Assembly (NCBI RefSeq): GCF_014195685.1
Contig: NZ_JACICF010000001.1
Coordinates: forward strand, 342,992 to 406,991
DNA: 64,000 nucleotides
From: Sphingomicrobium lutaoense
GTDB taxonomy: Bacteria > Pseudomonadota > Alphaproteobacteria > Sphingomonadales > Sphingomonadaceae
Reading direction: 5' to 3'
The translations under genes were made by a program, and so were the position numbers. Of the stretch, positions 42,689 to 54,328 are shown piece after piece. Every line of letters begins with the position of its first letter. The stretch's first letter is position 1. The notes below the pieces were generated by a model, which was not told the origin of the DNA, did no database searches, and worked only from the letters and a program-made list of their open reading frames with translations.

Positions 42689-43567
42689 TTAGAGCGCTTC
42701 GGCGCCCGAAATGATTTCAACGAGTTCGGTGGTGATGGCAGCCTGGCGCTGCCGGTTATATCTGATCGACAATTTGTTGATCATGTCGCCGGCGTTGCGC
42801 GTGGCATTGTCCATCGCGGTCATCTGGCTGCCGTAGAAACCGGCCTGGTTTTCCAGCATGGCGCGGTAGATCTGGATGGCGACATTCTTGGGCAGGAGAT
42901 CCGCGAGGATTTCCTCTTCGCCGGGTTCATATTCGACCGCCGCCGAAGCGCCCTTACCTTCGTCGGCCTCGGCCGGGACGACCGGGATCAGCTGGTCGAC
43001 CTGCGGAACCTGGCTGAGCGTCGACTTGAACTCGGCATAGGCGAGGTGCGCGACGTCGAAACGGCCGCTTTCGAAGCGGTCGATGATATCGTCGGCAATC
43101 GCCTGCGCATCGCTATAGGCGGGGTTCTTGATCGCCGAGGTATCGTGCTGGCCGATGATCTTGCCCGGGAAGAAACGGTTCAGGATCGGGCGCGACTTGC
43201 GGCCGACGACATAGAAATAGACTTCCCTGCCGTCCGCGATCAGTTCTTCCGCCTTGGCGCGTGCGGCCTTGACGATGTTGCCGCTGAACGCCCCCGCGAG
43301 GCCCTTGTCGGCGGTCGCGACGATGATGAGATGCGTCTCGTCCTTGCCGGTGCCGGCGATCAGCTTGGGGCTCTGCGGCCCGACCGTGATCCGGCTGGCA
43401 AGCGAGGACACCACGCTCTGCAGGCGCGTCGCATAGGGACGGCCCGCCTCGGCGCGCTCGGTCGCGCGGCGCAGCTTGGCCGCGGCGACCATCTTCATCG
43501 CCTTGGTGATCTTCTGGGTCGACTTGACCGAGTTGATCCGGAGTTTGAGATCCTTGAGGCTGGCCAT
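42689..43567 (-). CDS. atpG: ATP synthase F1 subunit gamma
   Basis: Central rotor shaft. 292 residues with N-terminal helix SLKDLKLRINSVKSTQKITKAMKMVAAAKLRR (partly conserved in all gammas), the DKGLAGAFSGNI segment and the C-terminal helix NKLSIRYNRQRQAAITTELVEIISGAEAL. It lies 26 bases after atpA. Confidence 0.98.
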   Translation of the reverse strand: MASLKDLKLRINSVKSTQKITKAMKMVAAAKLRRATERAEAGRPYATRLQSVVSSLASRITVGPQSPKLIAGTGKDETHLIIVATADKGLAGAFSGNIVKAARAKAEELIADGREVYFYVVGRKSRPILNRFFPGKIIGQHDTSAIKNPAYSDAQAIADDIIDRFESGRFDVAHLAYAEFKSTLSQVPQVDQLIPVVPAEADEGKGASAAVEYEPGEEEILADLLPKNVAIQIYRAMLENQAGFYGSQMTAMDNATRNAGDMINKLSIRYNRQRQAAITTELVEIISGAEAL

Positions 43568-43593
43568 GCCAGTCTATCTCCCGTCAGCGACGA

Positions 43594-45123
<1,530 letters not shown>

Positions 45124-45127
45124 GAAA

Positions 45128-45682
45128 TTAGCCTTTCATCGCCTGAGCGAGGGTATTGAGTTTGGTGCGAACGGAAGCATCGATCAGCTGGCTGCCCATC
45201 TGGACCTTGATGCCGCCGAGAATATCGGGGTCGACCGTGGCATCCACGGTCACGTCGCGGCCGACGCGGGCCGACAGTTTCTTCTGGAGGGCGTCGAGCT
45301 GCGCCTTGGAAAGCTTGTGCGCGCTGACGACTTCGGCGCGGGCCTCGCCGCGATGGTCGGCGACCAGCAGCGCGAAGGCCTTGGCCGCAGCGCTGAGCTG
45401 GTCGAGGCGGCCATTCTCGGCAAGCACGCCGAGGAAGTTGGCCGTCAGCCGGTCCAGCTTGAACTGGTCGGCAATCGCCTTGACCGCCCGAACCGCATCG
45501 TCGCGGCCCAGCGCGGGCGATGCGATGATCGCGCGCAATTCTTCTGATTCGCCGAGCGCGGCGTTCAGCGAATCGAGGTTCGCCGCCACCGTGTCGATCT
45601 GATTTTCGTCTCGCGCCAGGCCGAACAGGGCCGAGGCATAACGCCCCGCCAAGCTGGCCCGGATGCCGCCGGAATTATCCAC
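45128..45682 (-). CDS. atpH: ATP synthase F1 subunit delta
   Basis: 184 residues, peripheral-stalk attachment to the F1 head. I place the start at GTG 45682 because the protein then begins [23 protein letters not shown], the usual N-terminus, and has family length; the open frame to 46012 is non-conserved. The C-terminal [20 protein letters not shown] is diagnostic. It is the first gene of atpHAGDC; F0 genes are elsewhere, as usual in alphaproteobacteria. The promoter should lie in 45683-45926. Confidence 0.95.
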   Translation of the reverse strand: MDNSGGIRASLAGRYASALFGLARDENQIDTVAANLDSLNAALGESEELRAIIASPALGRDDAVRAVKAIADQFKLDRLTANFLGVLAENGRLDQLSAAAKAFALLVADHRGEARAEVVSAHKLSKAQLDALQKKLSARVGRDVTVDATVDPDILGGIKVQMGSQLIDASVRTKLNTLAQAMKG

Positions 45683-45926
45683 GCGTCTCTCAAGCTCCAG
45701 ACTAGAACATGACCCATGCAGTGAACGGGGCGCGGCGGTCCTCGCATGAAAACCGTGCGCCCCCCCATGGGTTGGCGCGCCCCTAGCAAGGGGTGGGAGA
45801 GGATGCAAGGCAGTGCGACGGCTTGGATGAAAAAGGCTGTGCTTTCCATGCCCGGGAGCCGCCATCTGCCGTTGTTTTCGGGCGCGCTTGCCCGCGCGCG
45901 CGAATCGCGGCACCTTCCTGAAGGTG

Positions 45927-46733
45927 ATGCGCCGGACCTCGCGAATCCTCTTGCGGCTGTTGATCGCCGCGCTGATTGCTGCTGCACTCTCGCTCGCCAT
46001 GCTCACTGCCATGCAACGCCAGATGATCTATCCGGGAGCGGGCAGCGATGCATCGCCCTGGCAACAACCGCCCGCCCGTTTTGACGTCGTCGAACTGGCG
46101 ACCCGTGACGGGCTGGTGCTCAAGGCGCTTTTCCGGCCGCCCGAGGTGGGCCAGCCCACGCTTCTTTTCTTTCACGGCAATGGCGACAGCGCCTTTTCCT
46201 CGGCGCATTGGCTCGCCCCGCTGATGCAGGACGGGCGCGGTGCCCTGCTGGTCAATTATCGCGGCTATCTCGGCAATCCCGGCAGCCCTGACGAAGCGGG
46301 CCTCTATGCCGATGCCGAAGCCGGCGCAGGCTATCTCTCCGAACGCGGCATCGACCGCAGTGCCATCGTGGTCGGCGGTTTTTCGCTGGGGACGGGAGTG
46401 GCCAGTCATGTCGCTTCGTCAGGCGGCTACAAGGGCCTGTTCCTCGTTGCGCCCTTCACTTCGATGCAGGACGCGGCACGGCACCATTTTCCCTGGGCAC
46501 CGGTGTCCTGGCTGATGCGCGACCGTTATCCCACGGTCGAACGGATTGCCGCGATCGATGCGCCGCTTTTGATTGTTCATGGCAAGGAGGACCGGATGAT
46601 CCCCGCCGAACATTCGCTCCGGCTGGCACAGCTTCGCCCCGACACGCGCCTCCGCCTTGTCGAGCGGGCCGGACATAATGACATCGCACGCCCGGCCACG
46701 CCGCTGATCGCCGAATGGCTCGATACGCTTTGA
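45927..46733 (+). CDS. Membrane-anchored alpha/beta hydrolase (ABHD13/Bem46-like)
   Basis: 268 residues. N-terminal membrane anchor (about 6-27). Oxyanion FFHGNGD, nucleophile Ser in VGGFSLGTGVAS, Asp in VHGKEDRMIP and His in RAGHND form the catalytic set. The family (Bem46/ABHD13) has unclear substrates. The start is placed at ATG 45927, which precedes a basic stretch and the anchor; the frame is open to 45888. It diverges from the atp operon. Confidence 0.85.
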   Translation: MRRTSRILLRLLIAALIAAALSLAMLTAMQRQMIYPGAGSDASPWQQPPARFDVVELATRDGLVLKALFRPPEVGQPTLLFFHGNGDSAFSSAHWLAPLMQDGRGALLVNYRGYLGNPGSPDEAGLYADAEAGAGYLSERGIDRSAIVVGGFSLGTGVASHVASSGGYKGLFLVAPFTSMQDAARHHFPWAPVSWLMRDRYPTVERIAAIDAPLLIVHGKEDRMIPAEHSLRLAQLRPDTRLRLVERAGHNDIARPATPLIAEWLDTL

Positions 46734-46782
46734 GCGCAAGATTCGGGAAGCGGAGGGCGCGCCCCCCGGCTACACTAACCCC

Positions 46783-47820
46783 ATGATGAACCGGATGAAT
46801 GACGAACAATGCTGGCAAAGCGTCCTTGCCCGTGACCGGCAGGCCGACGGGCACTTCGTGACGGGCGTGCTGACGACTGGCATCTATTGTCGCCCCTCCT
46901 GTCCCGCGCGCCACCCCAAGCGGACCAATGTGCGTTTCTTCGCCGAGCCGACCGAAGCGCGCGAAGCCGGATTGCGGCCCTGTCGCCGTTGTCATCCCGA
47001 TGCGGTCGCTCCCGACGAACAGGCGGTGGCGTCTGCCGTACGCAGGCTTGATGAAGGGCCCGCCACGCTGGACGAATTGGCGCAGCTGACGGGTTATTCG
47101 CCCGGCCATCTGCAGCGCATCTTCAAACGCGCGCTCGGCGTCTCGCCCGCGGCCTACGCCCGCGCAAGGCGCGCCGAAAAAGGGCAAAGGGCACTGGCGA
47201 ACGCCGACACGGTCACCGATGCAATCTATGACGCGGGATATGAAGCGCCGAGCCGCTTCTATGCCGATGGAAGGAGAATGGGGATGGCACCTTCGGCTTG
47301 GCGCAAGGGAGGCGAGGGCGTGACGATCCGCTATTCGATCGTCGAAAGCGCGCTTGGGCCCATGCTGGTCGCCGCGACCGACGAGGGTATCTGCCGCTTG
47401 AGCTTCGACGAGGATGCAGAGACGCTCCGCCGCGCTTTTCCCAAGGCCGATATCCGCGAGGATGACGGAAGGATCGCCGCCTGGGTCGAAGGCGCGCTCG
47501 AAGCGGTGCGCGCGCCGCTCACGATGCCCGACCTTCCGCTCGACGTGGCAGGCACCGCTTTCCAGGAAGCGGTCTGGCAGGAATTGCGCAAGATTCCGCC
47601 GGGCGAAACCCGCACCTATGCCGACATCGCCGCCGCGATCGGGAAGCCCGGTGCGGTGCGTGCCGCGGGCAGCGCCAACGGCGCCAATAATGTCGCGGTG
47701 CTCATTCCCTGCCACCGCGTCATTCGCTCGGATGGCGGGCTGGGCGGCTATGCTTACGGGGTGGAACGCAAGGAAAAGCTGCTGGCAGCCGAGGGAGCGA
47801 GCGAGAAAACGCTTCTCTAG
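46783..47820 (+). CDS. ada: Ada: methyltransferase and transcription activator for alkylation damage
   Basis: 345 residues with the full Ada layout: N-terminal zinc domain with C36, C40, C67 and C70 (GIYCRPSC, RPCRRC), an AraC helix-turn-helix (about 85-170, ATLDELAQLTGYSPGHLQRIFK), an RNase H-like linker, and a C-terminal O6-methylguanine methyltransferase with the acceptor Cys in VLIPCHRVI. Methylation of the N-terminal Cys turns Ada into an activator. The stop shares CTAG with the convergent photolyase gene. Confidence 0.95.
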   Translation: MMNRMNDEQCWQSVLARDRQADGHFVTGVLTTGIYCRPSCPARHPKRTNVRFFAEPTEAREAGLRPCRRCHPDAVAPDEQAVASAVRRLDEGPATLDELAQLTGYSPGHLQRIFKRALGVSPAAYARARRAEKGQRALANADTVTDAIYDAGYEAPSRFYADGRRMGMAPSAWRKGGEGVTIRYSIVESALGPMLVAATDEGICRLSFDEDAETLRRAFPKADIREDDGRIAAWVEGALEAVRAPLTMPDLPLDVAGTAFQEAVWQELRKIPPGETRTYADIAAAIGKPGAVRAAGSANGANNVAVLIPCHRVIRSDGGLGGYAYGVERKEKLLAAEGASEKTLL

Positions 47821-49367
47821 CGCGCCCAGCCGTCCTCGGCGGGTTCGAGCGTCGCGAGGAAATTCTCGGCGCTTTGCCGATATTCCTCGCGGCGCGCCTC
47901 GTGCATCCGGTCCCATGTCGAATAGACCCGCGACAGGCGGTGATTGTTACCGAGCTTGTCGCGGTGGCGGTCGAGGAAATGCCAGTAGAGCGCATTGAAC
48001 GGGCAGGCGTCCTCGCCGACCTTTTTCGACACCTTGTAGGGGCAGGACGGGCAGTAATCGCTCATTTTGTTGATGTAATTGCCGCTCGCGGCATAGGGCT
48101 TGGATGCCATCTTCCCGCCGTCGGCGAACAGCGCCATGCCCACGACATTGGGCATCTCGACCCATTCATAGGCGTCGGCATAGACGACGAGGAACCAGTC
48201 CTGCACCGCCTTGGGGTGCGTGCCCGCCAGCATCGCGAAATTGCCGAGCACCATCAGGCGCTGGATATGATGCGCATAGGCATGGTCGCGGGTCGAGCGG
48301 ACGGCCTCGGACAGACACAGCATGTCGGTTTCGCCGGTCCAATAGAAGGCGGGGAGGGGGCGGTCGTCGCCAAGGAAATTCTCCTCGCCATAGCCGCGAC
48401 CCTCCCACCAATAGACCCCGCGGATATATTCGCGCCATCCGAGGATCTGGCGAATGAAGCCCTCCACTGCCTCGATGGGGGCCTTCCCGTCGCGATAGGC
48501 CTGCTCCGCGCAGCGGCAGCAATGCATCGGGTCAAGCAGGCCGAGATTGATCGAGGTCGAAAGCAATGCATGGTTGAGGAAATCCTCGCCGATCAGCATC
48601 GCGTCCTGCGTCGCACCGAAGCCCGGAAGGCGACAGGCGATGAAATGGTCGAGTGCTTCTGCGGCTTCGCTCGCGGTGACGGGCCATGCGAACTTCTCGA
48701 GCGAGCCGAAATGATCGGAAAAGCGTTCCTCCACCAACGCGAGCACTTCCTTGGTGCAGCTATCGGGTTCGAAGCGTGGCGTCTCGGGAAAGGTCGCGTC
48801 GTCGGGGGCGCTCGACCGGTTTTCCTTGTCGAAATTCCACCGGCCTTCGACGGGCTCCTCGCCGTCCATCAGAAGCCCCGTGCGGCGGCGCATCTCGCGG
48901 TAGAAATATTCCATCCGCAGCCCGTCGCGCCCCTGCGCCCAGGCAAAGAATTCGTCGAGAGTGCAGAGGAAGCGCGTGTCCGGCAGGATCGTGACGGGCA
49001 GGCCGAACCGGTCCTCCCATTCGCCGATCGCGTCCATCACGCGATATTCGCCCGCCTCGGTGATACGGATGGCATTCGCTTCGTGCCGCTCGCAGGCCCG
49101 CTGGACCTCGCCCGTCAGGCTGCCTGAATTGGCGGGATCGTCGAGCCGGACATAATCGACGCGATAGCCCTTCTCCTCCAGCTCGGCGGCGAAATGGCGC
49201 ATCGCCGAAAAGATAAGCGCGATCTTCTGGGGGTGATGTTTGACGTAACGCGCTTCGTCCCACACCTCCATCATCAGGACGACATGGTCGCCATCCTCGG
49301 GCGCCTCGGGCAGAGAAGATAGGTCGTGGCTCAGCTGGTCGCCTAGGAGGGGGATGAGGGTGGTCAT
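47817..49367 (-). CDS. FeS-cluster photolyase/cryptochrome (PhrB-like, (6-4) type)
   Basis: 516 residues. An N-terminal DPRP domain (TLIPLLGDQLSHDLSSL) and a C-terminal FAD domain with AYAHHIQRLMVLGNFAML. Cys for the 4Fe-4S cluster are in MHCCRCAEQ and YCPSCPYKVSKKVGEDACPFN. This matches bacterial FeS-BCP proteins such as Agrobacterium PhrB, a (6-4) photolyase. The start at 49367 fits the family N-terminus; a terminator lies upstream at 49414-49445. No Shine-Dalgarno is visible on this strand. The stop shares CTAG with ada. Confidence 0.92.
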   Translation of the reverse strand: MTTLIPLLGDQLSHDLSSLPEAPEDGDHVVLMMEVWDEARYVKHHPQKIALIFSAMRHFAAELEEKGYRVDYVRLDDPANSGSLTGEVQRACERHEANAIRITEAGEYRVMDAIGEWEDRFGLPVTILPDTRFLCTLDEFFAWAQGRDGLRMEYFYREMRRRTGLLMDGEEPVEGRWNFDKENRSSAPDDATFPETPRFEPDSCTKEVLALVEERFSDHFGSLEKFAWPVTASEAAEALDHFIACRLPGFGATQDAMLIGEDFLNHALLSTSINLGLLDPMHCCRCAEQAYRDGKAPIEAVEGFIRQILGWREYIRGVYWWEGRGYGEENFLGDDRPLPAFYWTGETDMLCLSEAVRSTRDHAYAHHIQRLMVLGNFAMLAGTHPKAVQDWFLVVYADAYEWVEMPNVVGMALFADGGKMASKPYAASGNYINKMSDYCPSCPYKVSKKVGEDACPFNALYWHFLDRHRDKLGNNHRLSRVYSTWDRMHEARREEYRQSAENFLATLEPAEDGWAR

Positions 49368-49413
49368 AGGAGGAGAACCTCCCGCGGCGCCCCTTTTCTC
49401 CGGATGCGCCCAT

Positions 49414-49445
49414 AAAAAAGGCGGCGAACCCGTCGGTCCGCCGCC
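49414..49445 (-). terminator. Terminator after the gluzincin-TPR gene
   Basis: On the minus strand, stem GGCGGC / GCCGCC with an inner ACC/GGT pairing, followed by TTTTTT. It lies 30 bases after the stop of the gene at 49475 and before the photolyase start. Confidence 0.85.
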
Positions 49446-49474
49446 TCCCATTTCCATGATGCGATCTGCCGCGA

Positions 49475-51049
49475 TCAGCCTTCTTCGGCTTCCTCGGCTT
49501 CGACTTTCGCCTTGGCATATTGCTGGTCGATGATCGCGGTGCCTTCCTCGGCCTTGCCCTCGGCGAGCAATTCCATCGCCTTGCGCAACTGTTCGACATC
49601 GTCATTGCCATGCGGCGCGAAGACGAGCGGGTTGAGAAGGCGCGCGGCAATCTCCGCCTTTCCTTCGCGCGCAAGCTGGCGAACGAGGATGAAACGTACC
49701 TGGCTGTCATAAGGCGACAGGCGATAGGCGGTTTCGAGCGCGATGATCGCGTCCTCGGGCGGCTCGACCCCTTCATCGAGGTAGGTCATGTAATATTCGA
49801 AGAAAGGCCGGGCATCGGACCGATCGCGGTCGGCGGCGGCGATGAAGTGACGCCGCGCGGTTTGCCAGTCGCCCTGGCCGTCCTCGGCATGTTCGACGGC
49901 GATCCGCGCGAGATAGAGATGGCCCTCCGATATGTCGTCGTCGAGCGCGATGACGCGCCGTGCGGCCGCTTCGGCGCGGTCATATTCGCGCGCGTCGAAC
50001 TCGGCCTCGGCCAGCGTCAGGGCGACCAGCGGCGAATTGGTCTGGAGGCTTGCCTTGTCGCGCACCGCACGGGCGATGCTGCGCGCTTCGTCGCGATCCA
50101 CGCCGCGCTTCGAGCGCATGCGATATTCGATGATATCCTCTTCCTCGTCGGTCAGCTTGCGCAGCTCGACCTCGGGCTCGCTGTAATTGGCAGGTATCAC
50201 GTCATAGCCGGGCAGGTCATCACCCAGATAGGAACGCACGTCGCCGTTCAATTTGTCGAGATCGCCAAAGGCCTGCTTCGCGGCGTCCATGCTGGCGACG
50301 CCTTCGTTGATGAGCTTGAGGAAAGTGCCCAGCTGCCCCTGCCGTTCGGGCGCGAAGGTGAGATAATGCACGAGTAGCCAGCCCGTGCTGTACCAATTTG
50401 CCTGGTCGAGGCCGGTCAGCTTGCGCTCGGTCTCGAAAATGCGCTTCACCGGATAGGGCGGACCCGACTTGAGAAATTCCCCGCGATATTGCGGCGGGTT
50501 GCCGAGGTGGAAACTGCCGTCATCGTCGAAGGTCATCTGGCCGTAAAATTCGGCAAAGCCCTCGCGATACCAGCCGGGATAGGTGGCGGCGAAATGCTGG
50601 AACATGAAATGATGCGCATATTCATGGAGCAGGATGCTGTTCACATCGAGCTTCACCCGCTTCTTGTGCGCTTCGCGGCTGCCGACGCGCCGATCGCCCC
50701 TGAGCGGGGAAAATGCCACCGAACCGCCCGCGCGTGGAATGTAGAAGCCGCGCACCCCCGAAGCGCGTGACCCTGCCAGCGCGGCGATGTCCCGCCCGTC
50801 GCCCCAATGGAAGACGGTGACGCGCTGGGCATCGCTGTCGGCGGGCTTGAAGGGAATATTCTGCACCGATCGCATCGAGCGGTCGTAGCGCTCGAGAAGT
50901 CCCGCGAAGCGCTCGGCCTGCGACTTGGAACCGGCGGAATAGACCACGAACTGATCGGTCCTGGCTTCGTACCAGTCCGCCATGGCCGCCCCCGGCACCA
51001 TGGTCGCTGCGACCGTCGCCGCCAGAAAATGCAACTTCAAACCCCGCAC
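49475..51049 (-). CDS. Secreted gluzincin-like (DUF1570-type) protein with TPR repeats
   Basis: 524 residues. Signal peptide (1-24, ending AAMA). Zinc motif HEYAH at 142-146 and a probable third ligand in GWYREGFAEFYG (about 159-170), the gluzincin arrangement. The C-terminal half (about 335-500) is a run of TPR-like helical hairpins, with a final Glu/Ala-rich tail. Substrates are unknown. The start is GTG at 51049, with GGAG 7 bases upstream. It lies 95 bases after priA on the same strand. Confidence 0.85.
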   Translation of the reverse strand: MRGLKLHFLAATVAATMVPGAAMADWYEARTDQFVVYSAGSKSQAERFAGLLERYDRSMRSVQNIPFKPADSDAQRVTVFHWGDGRDIAALAGSRASGVRGFYIPRAGGSVAFSPLRGDRRVGSREAHKKRVKLDVNSILLHEYAHHFMFQHFAATYPGWYREGFAEFYGQMTFDDDGSFHLGNPPQYRGEFLKSGPPYPVKRIFETERKLTGLDQANWYSTGWLLVHYLTFAPERQGQLGTFLKLINEGVASMDAAKQAFGDLDKLNGDVRSYLGDDLPGYDVIPANYSEPEVELRKLTDEEEDIIEYRMRSKRGVDRDEARSIARAVRDKASLQTNSPLVALTLAEAEFDAREYDRAEAAARRVIALDDDISEGHLYLARIAVEHAEDGQGDWQTARRHFIAAADRDRSDARPFFEYYMTYLDEGVEPPEDAIIALETAYRLSPYDSQVRFILVRQLAREGKAEIAARLLNPLVFAPHGNDDVEQLRKAMELLAEGKAEEGTAIIDQQYAKAKVEAEEAEEG

Positions 51050-51144
51050 ACCCGCTCTCCAAAAAGTTGTTCAATGACCAAGGGATAACGGATGGGGAGC
51101 ATTTGGAAAGGGGGTCTTGGGTCCACCCTCTTTCGACGAACGGG

Positions 51145-53310
51145 TCAGACGAAACTGTAAGGATCGACATCCACCGCGACGCGCACCTTGGCGGGCCAGT
51201 CGACGCCGGACAGCCACTCACGGATTACTGCCTGCACGTCGAGCTTGCGCTCCGCATGGACGAGCAATCTTTGCCGATGGCGACCGCGCAGCATCGCGAG
51301 CGGGGCCGGGGCCGGGCCGTAAATTGCAACTCCGTCGATCTTCGGGCGCGCATGGCCAATCGCGGCAGCGGTGCGCTCTGCATCGGTCTGGTCCTCGGCC
51401 GAGACGATGATGGCCGCGAGCCGGCCGAATGGCGGCATCGCAGCGCTTCTCCGCGCTTCGGTCTCGGCCTCGAAAAAGGCAGGACCGTCGCCCGACACCA
51501 GCGCCGCGATCACCGGCGCGTCGGGATCATGCGTCTGCACCAGCACGCGGCCCGGCCGCTCACCACGTCCGGCGCGCCCCGCGACCTGGCTGATCTGCTG
51601 GAAAGTGCGCTCGGCTGCACGAAGGTCGCCGCCCTGCAGGCCAAGGTCGGCATCGACCACGCCGACCAGCGTGAGGTTGGGGAAATGATAGCCCTTGGTG
51701 ACCAATTGCGTTCCCACCACGATGTCGATCTCGCTTGCTTCCATCGCGCGCACGAATTCGGCGGCGCGCGCAGGACTCCATACCGTATCGGAGGTGACGA
51801 TCGCGGTGCGCGCCTCGGGGAACAGCTGCTGCACTTCGTCGGCGATCCGCTCGACCCCTGGCCCGCAGGCGACGAGGCTATCTTCCTCCTCGCACTCGGG
51901 GCACAGACGCGGTGGTGGCATGACATGGCCGCAATGATGGCAGGCAAGGCGGTGCATCAGCCGATGTTCGACCATCCACGCCGTGCAATTGGGGCAATTG
52001 AAGCGATGCCCGCAATGGCGGCACAAGGTCAGCGGGGCAAAGCCGCGCCGGTTGAGAAAGAGGAGCGATTGCTCGCCCGCCTCCAGATTGGCTTCCAGTT
52101 CGCGCACCAGGCGGGGCGCCAGCCAATTGCCTCGCGCCGGAGGGTCATGCGTGAGGTCGACGGCCTCGATATCGGGCAGCTGCGCGCCTGCATGTCTTTC
52201 GCGCAGACAGACCTCGTCATAGCGGCCGATTTCGACCATGTGCCGCGTCTCGATTGCCGGCGTGGCCGAAGCGAGGATCACCGGAAATTTTTCGAAATGC
52301 CCGCGCATCACGGCAACGTCGCGGGCATGATATTGGACGCCTTCCTCCTGCTTGAAACTCGCTTCATGCGCTTCATCGACGATGATCAGCCCGAGATCGC
52401 GATAGGGAAGGAAAAGGCTCGACCGCGCGCCCACCACCACCTTGGCCGACCCGTCGGCAATCGCTCGCCACGCCCGCCGCCGCTCGGACGCGCGAAGATC
52501 CGAGTGCCAGGATACGGGCGCGCATCCGAACCGTTTCTCGAAGCGCGAAAGAAAAGGCTCAGTCAGCGCGATTTCCGGCAGGAGGACGAGCACTTGCCGA
52601 TCCTGCCGCAGAGCCTCTGCAATCGCTTCGAAATAGACTTCGGTCTTGCCCGACCCGGTCACGCCGTCGAGCAGGATGGGGTCGAACCCCTTGCCAAGCG
52701 CCGAGCGTAGCCGATCGGCCGCCGCGCCCTGCTCCGCGCTCAATGTCGGGGGGGCATGGTCGGGATCGGGAAGAGAGAAGGGCGCATCGGCCTCGACCGC
52801 GACGGCCTCGAGCGCGCCATGGTTGACCAGCCCGCGAATGACCCCGTCCGACACGTCGGCCAGCCGCGCCAGTTCGCGCACACTGCCCTGGCGCCCCTCG
52901 ATTTTCTCCATTGCCTGTCGCCGCTGCGGCGTCATGCGGTCGGGGAGGCTGCCGGTCGGCCGATATTCGGTCAGCTGGCGAGGCGAAGCGAAGGCCGCGC
53001 CCGGAAGGATCATGCGCAGCACGCTCGCCAGCGGCGAGAGATAATAGTCTGCGGTCCACTCGGCGAGGCGGCGAAGCGGCTCGGCGATCGGCGAGACGTC
53101 TTCCTTGGCAAGGAATGGGCGCAAGCGGTTGTCGCCGACTTCCTCGGTCGGAAGCCGTTCGGGCTCCCACGCCACCCCGATCAGCTGTCGCGGACCAAGC
53201 GGCACCGTCAGGATATCGCCCGGTTGCGCCACCACGCCCTGCGGCACGCGATAGTCGAGCGGGCCGAGCGCGGCATTCAAGGTTACCACGCGCACACGCG
53301 GGAGCGCCAT
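51145..53310 (-). CDS. priA: Primosomal protein N' (replication restart helicase PriA)
   Basis: 721 residues. The 3'-DNA-binding N-terminal domain is followed by helicase lobes with DGVTGSGKTEVYF and VDEAHEASFKQ, and a double zinc site (CRHCGHRFNCPNC, CHHCGH, CPEC). PriA reloads DnaB at stalled forks. The ATG has AGGAG 8 bases upstream; the gene lies 87 bases after purC on the same strand. Confidence 0.97.
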   Translation of the reverse strand: MALPRVRVVTLNAALGPLDYRVPQGVVAQPGDILTVPLGPRQLIGVAWEPERLPTEEVGDNRLRPFLAKEDVSPIAEPLRRLAEWTADYYLSPLASVLRMILPGAAFASPRQLTEYRPTGSLPDRMTPQRRQAMEKIEGRQGSVRELARLADVSDGVIRGLVNHGALEAVAVEADAPFSLPDPDHAPPTLSAEQGAAADRLRSALGKGFDPILLDGVTGSGKTEVYFEAIAEALRQDRQVLVLLPEIALTEPFLSRFEKRFGCAPVSWHSDLRASERRRAWRAIADGSAKVVVGARSSLFLPYRDLGLIIVDEAHEASFKQEEGVQYHARDVAVMRGHFEKFPVILASATPAIETRHMVEIGRYDEVCLRERHAGAQLPDIEAVDLTHDPPARGNWLAPRLVRELEANLEAGEQSLLFLNRRGFAPLTLCRHCGHRFNCPNCTAWMVEHRLMHRLACHHCGHVMPPPRLCPECEEEDSLVACGPGVERIADEVQQLFPEARTAIVTSDTVWSPARAAEFVRAMEASEIDIVVGTQLVTKGYHFPNLTLVGVVDADLGLQGGDLRAAERTFQQISQVAGRAGRGERPGRVLVQTHDPDAPVIAALVSGDGPAFFEAETEARRSAAMPPFGRLAAIIVSAEDQTDAERTAAAIGHARPKIDGVAIYGPAPAPLAMLRGRHRQRLLVHAERKLDVQAVIREWLSGVDWPAKVRVAVDVDPYSFV

Positions 53311-53397
53311 CAGGAGGCTCCTGCCGGAAGAATGGGAAACAAGCCGCTCACCCGCGCCAAGGTGGGGCAGCGACGAGAGGCAGGCAAGACTTTGCTC

Positions 53398-54186
53398 TTA
53401 TTTGTCGCGCTTCTTGCGATGCTCGTCGAGATCGAGAACCGCGCCCGCTTCCTCGCCATCCTCGGGGTTGAGAAGCCCCAGGCGCCGCGCCACTTCCTGA
53501 TAGGCTTCGCCCACTTCGCCAAGATCCTGGCGGAAGCGGTCCTTGTCGAGCTTGCGGTTGGTCTTGACGTCCCACAGGCGGCAGCTGTCGGGGCTGATCT
53601 CGTCGGCGAGGATCACGCGCGAGAAATCGCCGTCCCAGACGCGCCCGAACTCGAGTTTGAAATCAACGAGCTTAATGCCGATCCCCGCGAACATACCGCA
53701 CATGAAATCGTTGATGCGGATCGCCATGTCGGCAATGTCGTTCATCTCGTCCTGGCTAGCCCAGCCGAAGCAGGCGATATGCTCGTCGGCGATCAAGGGA
53801 TCGCCCAGCGCATCGTCCTTGTAATAATATTCGATGATGGTGCGCGGCAGCTGAACGCCTTCCTCGAGCCCGAGCCGCTTGCACAGCGTGCCCGCCGCGA
53901 CATTGCGCACCACGACCTCGATCGGAATGATCTCGGCCTGGCGGACGAGCTGCTCGCGCATGTTGAGGCGACGGATGAAATGGGTCGGCACGCCGATCGT
54001 CGCGAGCGAGGAGAAGATATGCTCGGAAATGCGGTTGTTGAGCACGCCCTTGCCCGCGATCTGGCCCTTCTTCTGGGCGTTGAAGGCAGTCGCATCATCC
54101 TTGAAATATTGGATGATCGTGCCGGGCTCTGGTCCTTCGTAGAGGATCTTGGCCTTGCCTTCGTAAATCTGCCGACGTCGTGCCAT
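53398..54186 (-). CDS. purC: Phosphoribosylaminoimidazole-succinocarboxamide synthase
   Basis: Purine synthesis step joining CAIR and aspartate. 262 residues: [47 protein letters not shown] and [13 protein letters not shown] are all diagnostic. ATG 54186 has AAGGA 5-6 bases upstream; an ATG at 54198 is in frame but less likely. Confidence 0.97.
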   Translation of the reverse strand: MARRRQIYEGKAKILYEGPEPGTIIQYFKDDATAFNAQKKGQIAGKGVLNNRISEHIFSSLATIGVPTHFIRRLNMREQLVRQAEIIPIEVVVRNVAAGTLCKRLGLEEGVQLPRTIIEYYYKDDALGDPLIADEHIACFGWASQDEMNDIADMAIRINDFMCGMFAGIGIKLVDFKLEFGRVWDGDFSRVILADEISPDSCRLWDVKTNRKLDKDRFRQDLGEVGEAYQEVARRLGLLNPEDGEEAGAVLDLDEHRKKRDK

Positions 54187-54265
54187 GCCGTCCTTCATCG
54201 CTTGAGTGAGCGCGGGCTATACGGCAGGGCGGCGGACCAAGCAATCGTAGCTTTGAGCCAAGCAC

Positions 54266-54306
54266 AAAAGGATGCCCCGGCATCCTCGACGAGAGAATGC
54301 CGGGGC
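54266..54306 (-). terminator. Terminator after the PRC-barrel-like gene
   Basis: Perfect ten-base stem GCCCCGGCAT / ATGCCGGGGC (54274-54283 with 54297-54306) with a 13-base loop, followed on the minus strand by CCTTTTG. It lies 22 bases after the stop at 54329. Confidence 0.75.
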
Positions 54307-54328
54307 CACCACGATCTGTCGCGAGCGG

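Noticed and set aside
49368-49375. AGGAGGAG, a perfect Shine-Dalgarno sequence on the plus strand next to the photolyase start
   Set aside because: It is on the wrong strand for the photolyase and no plausible plus-strand gene starts just after it.
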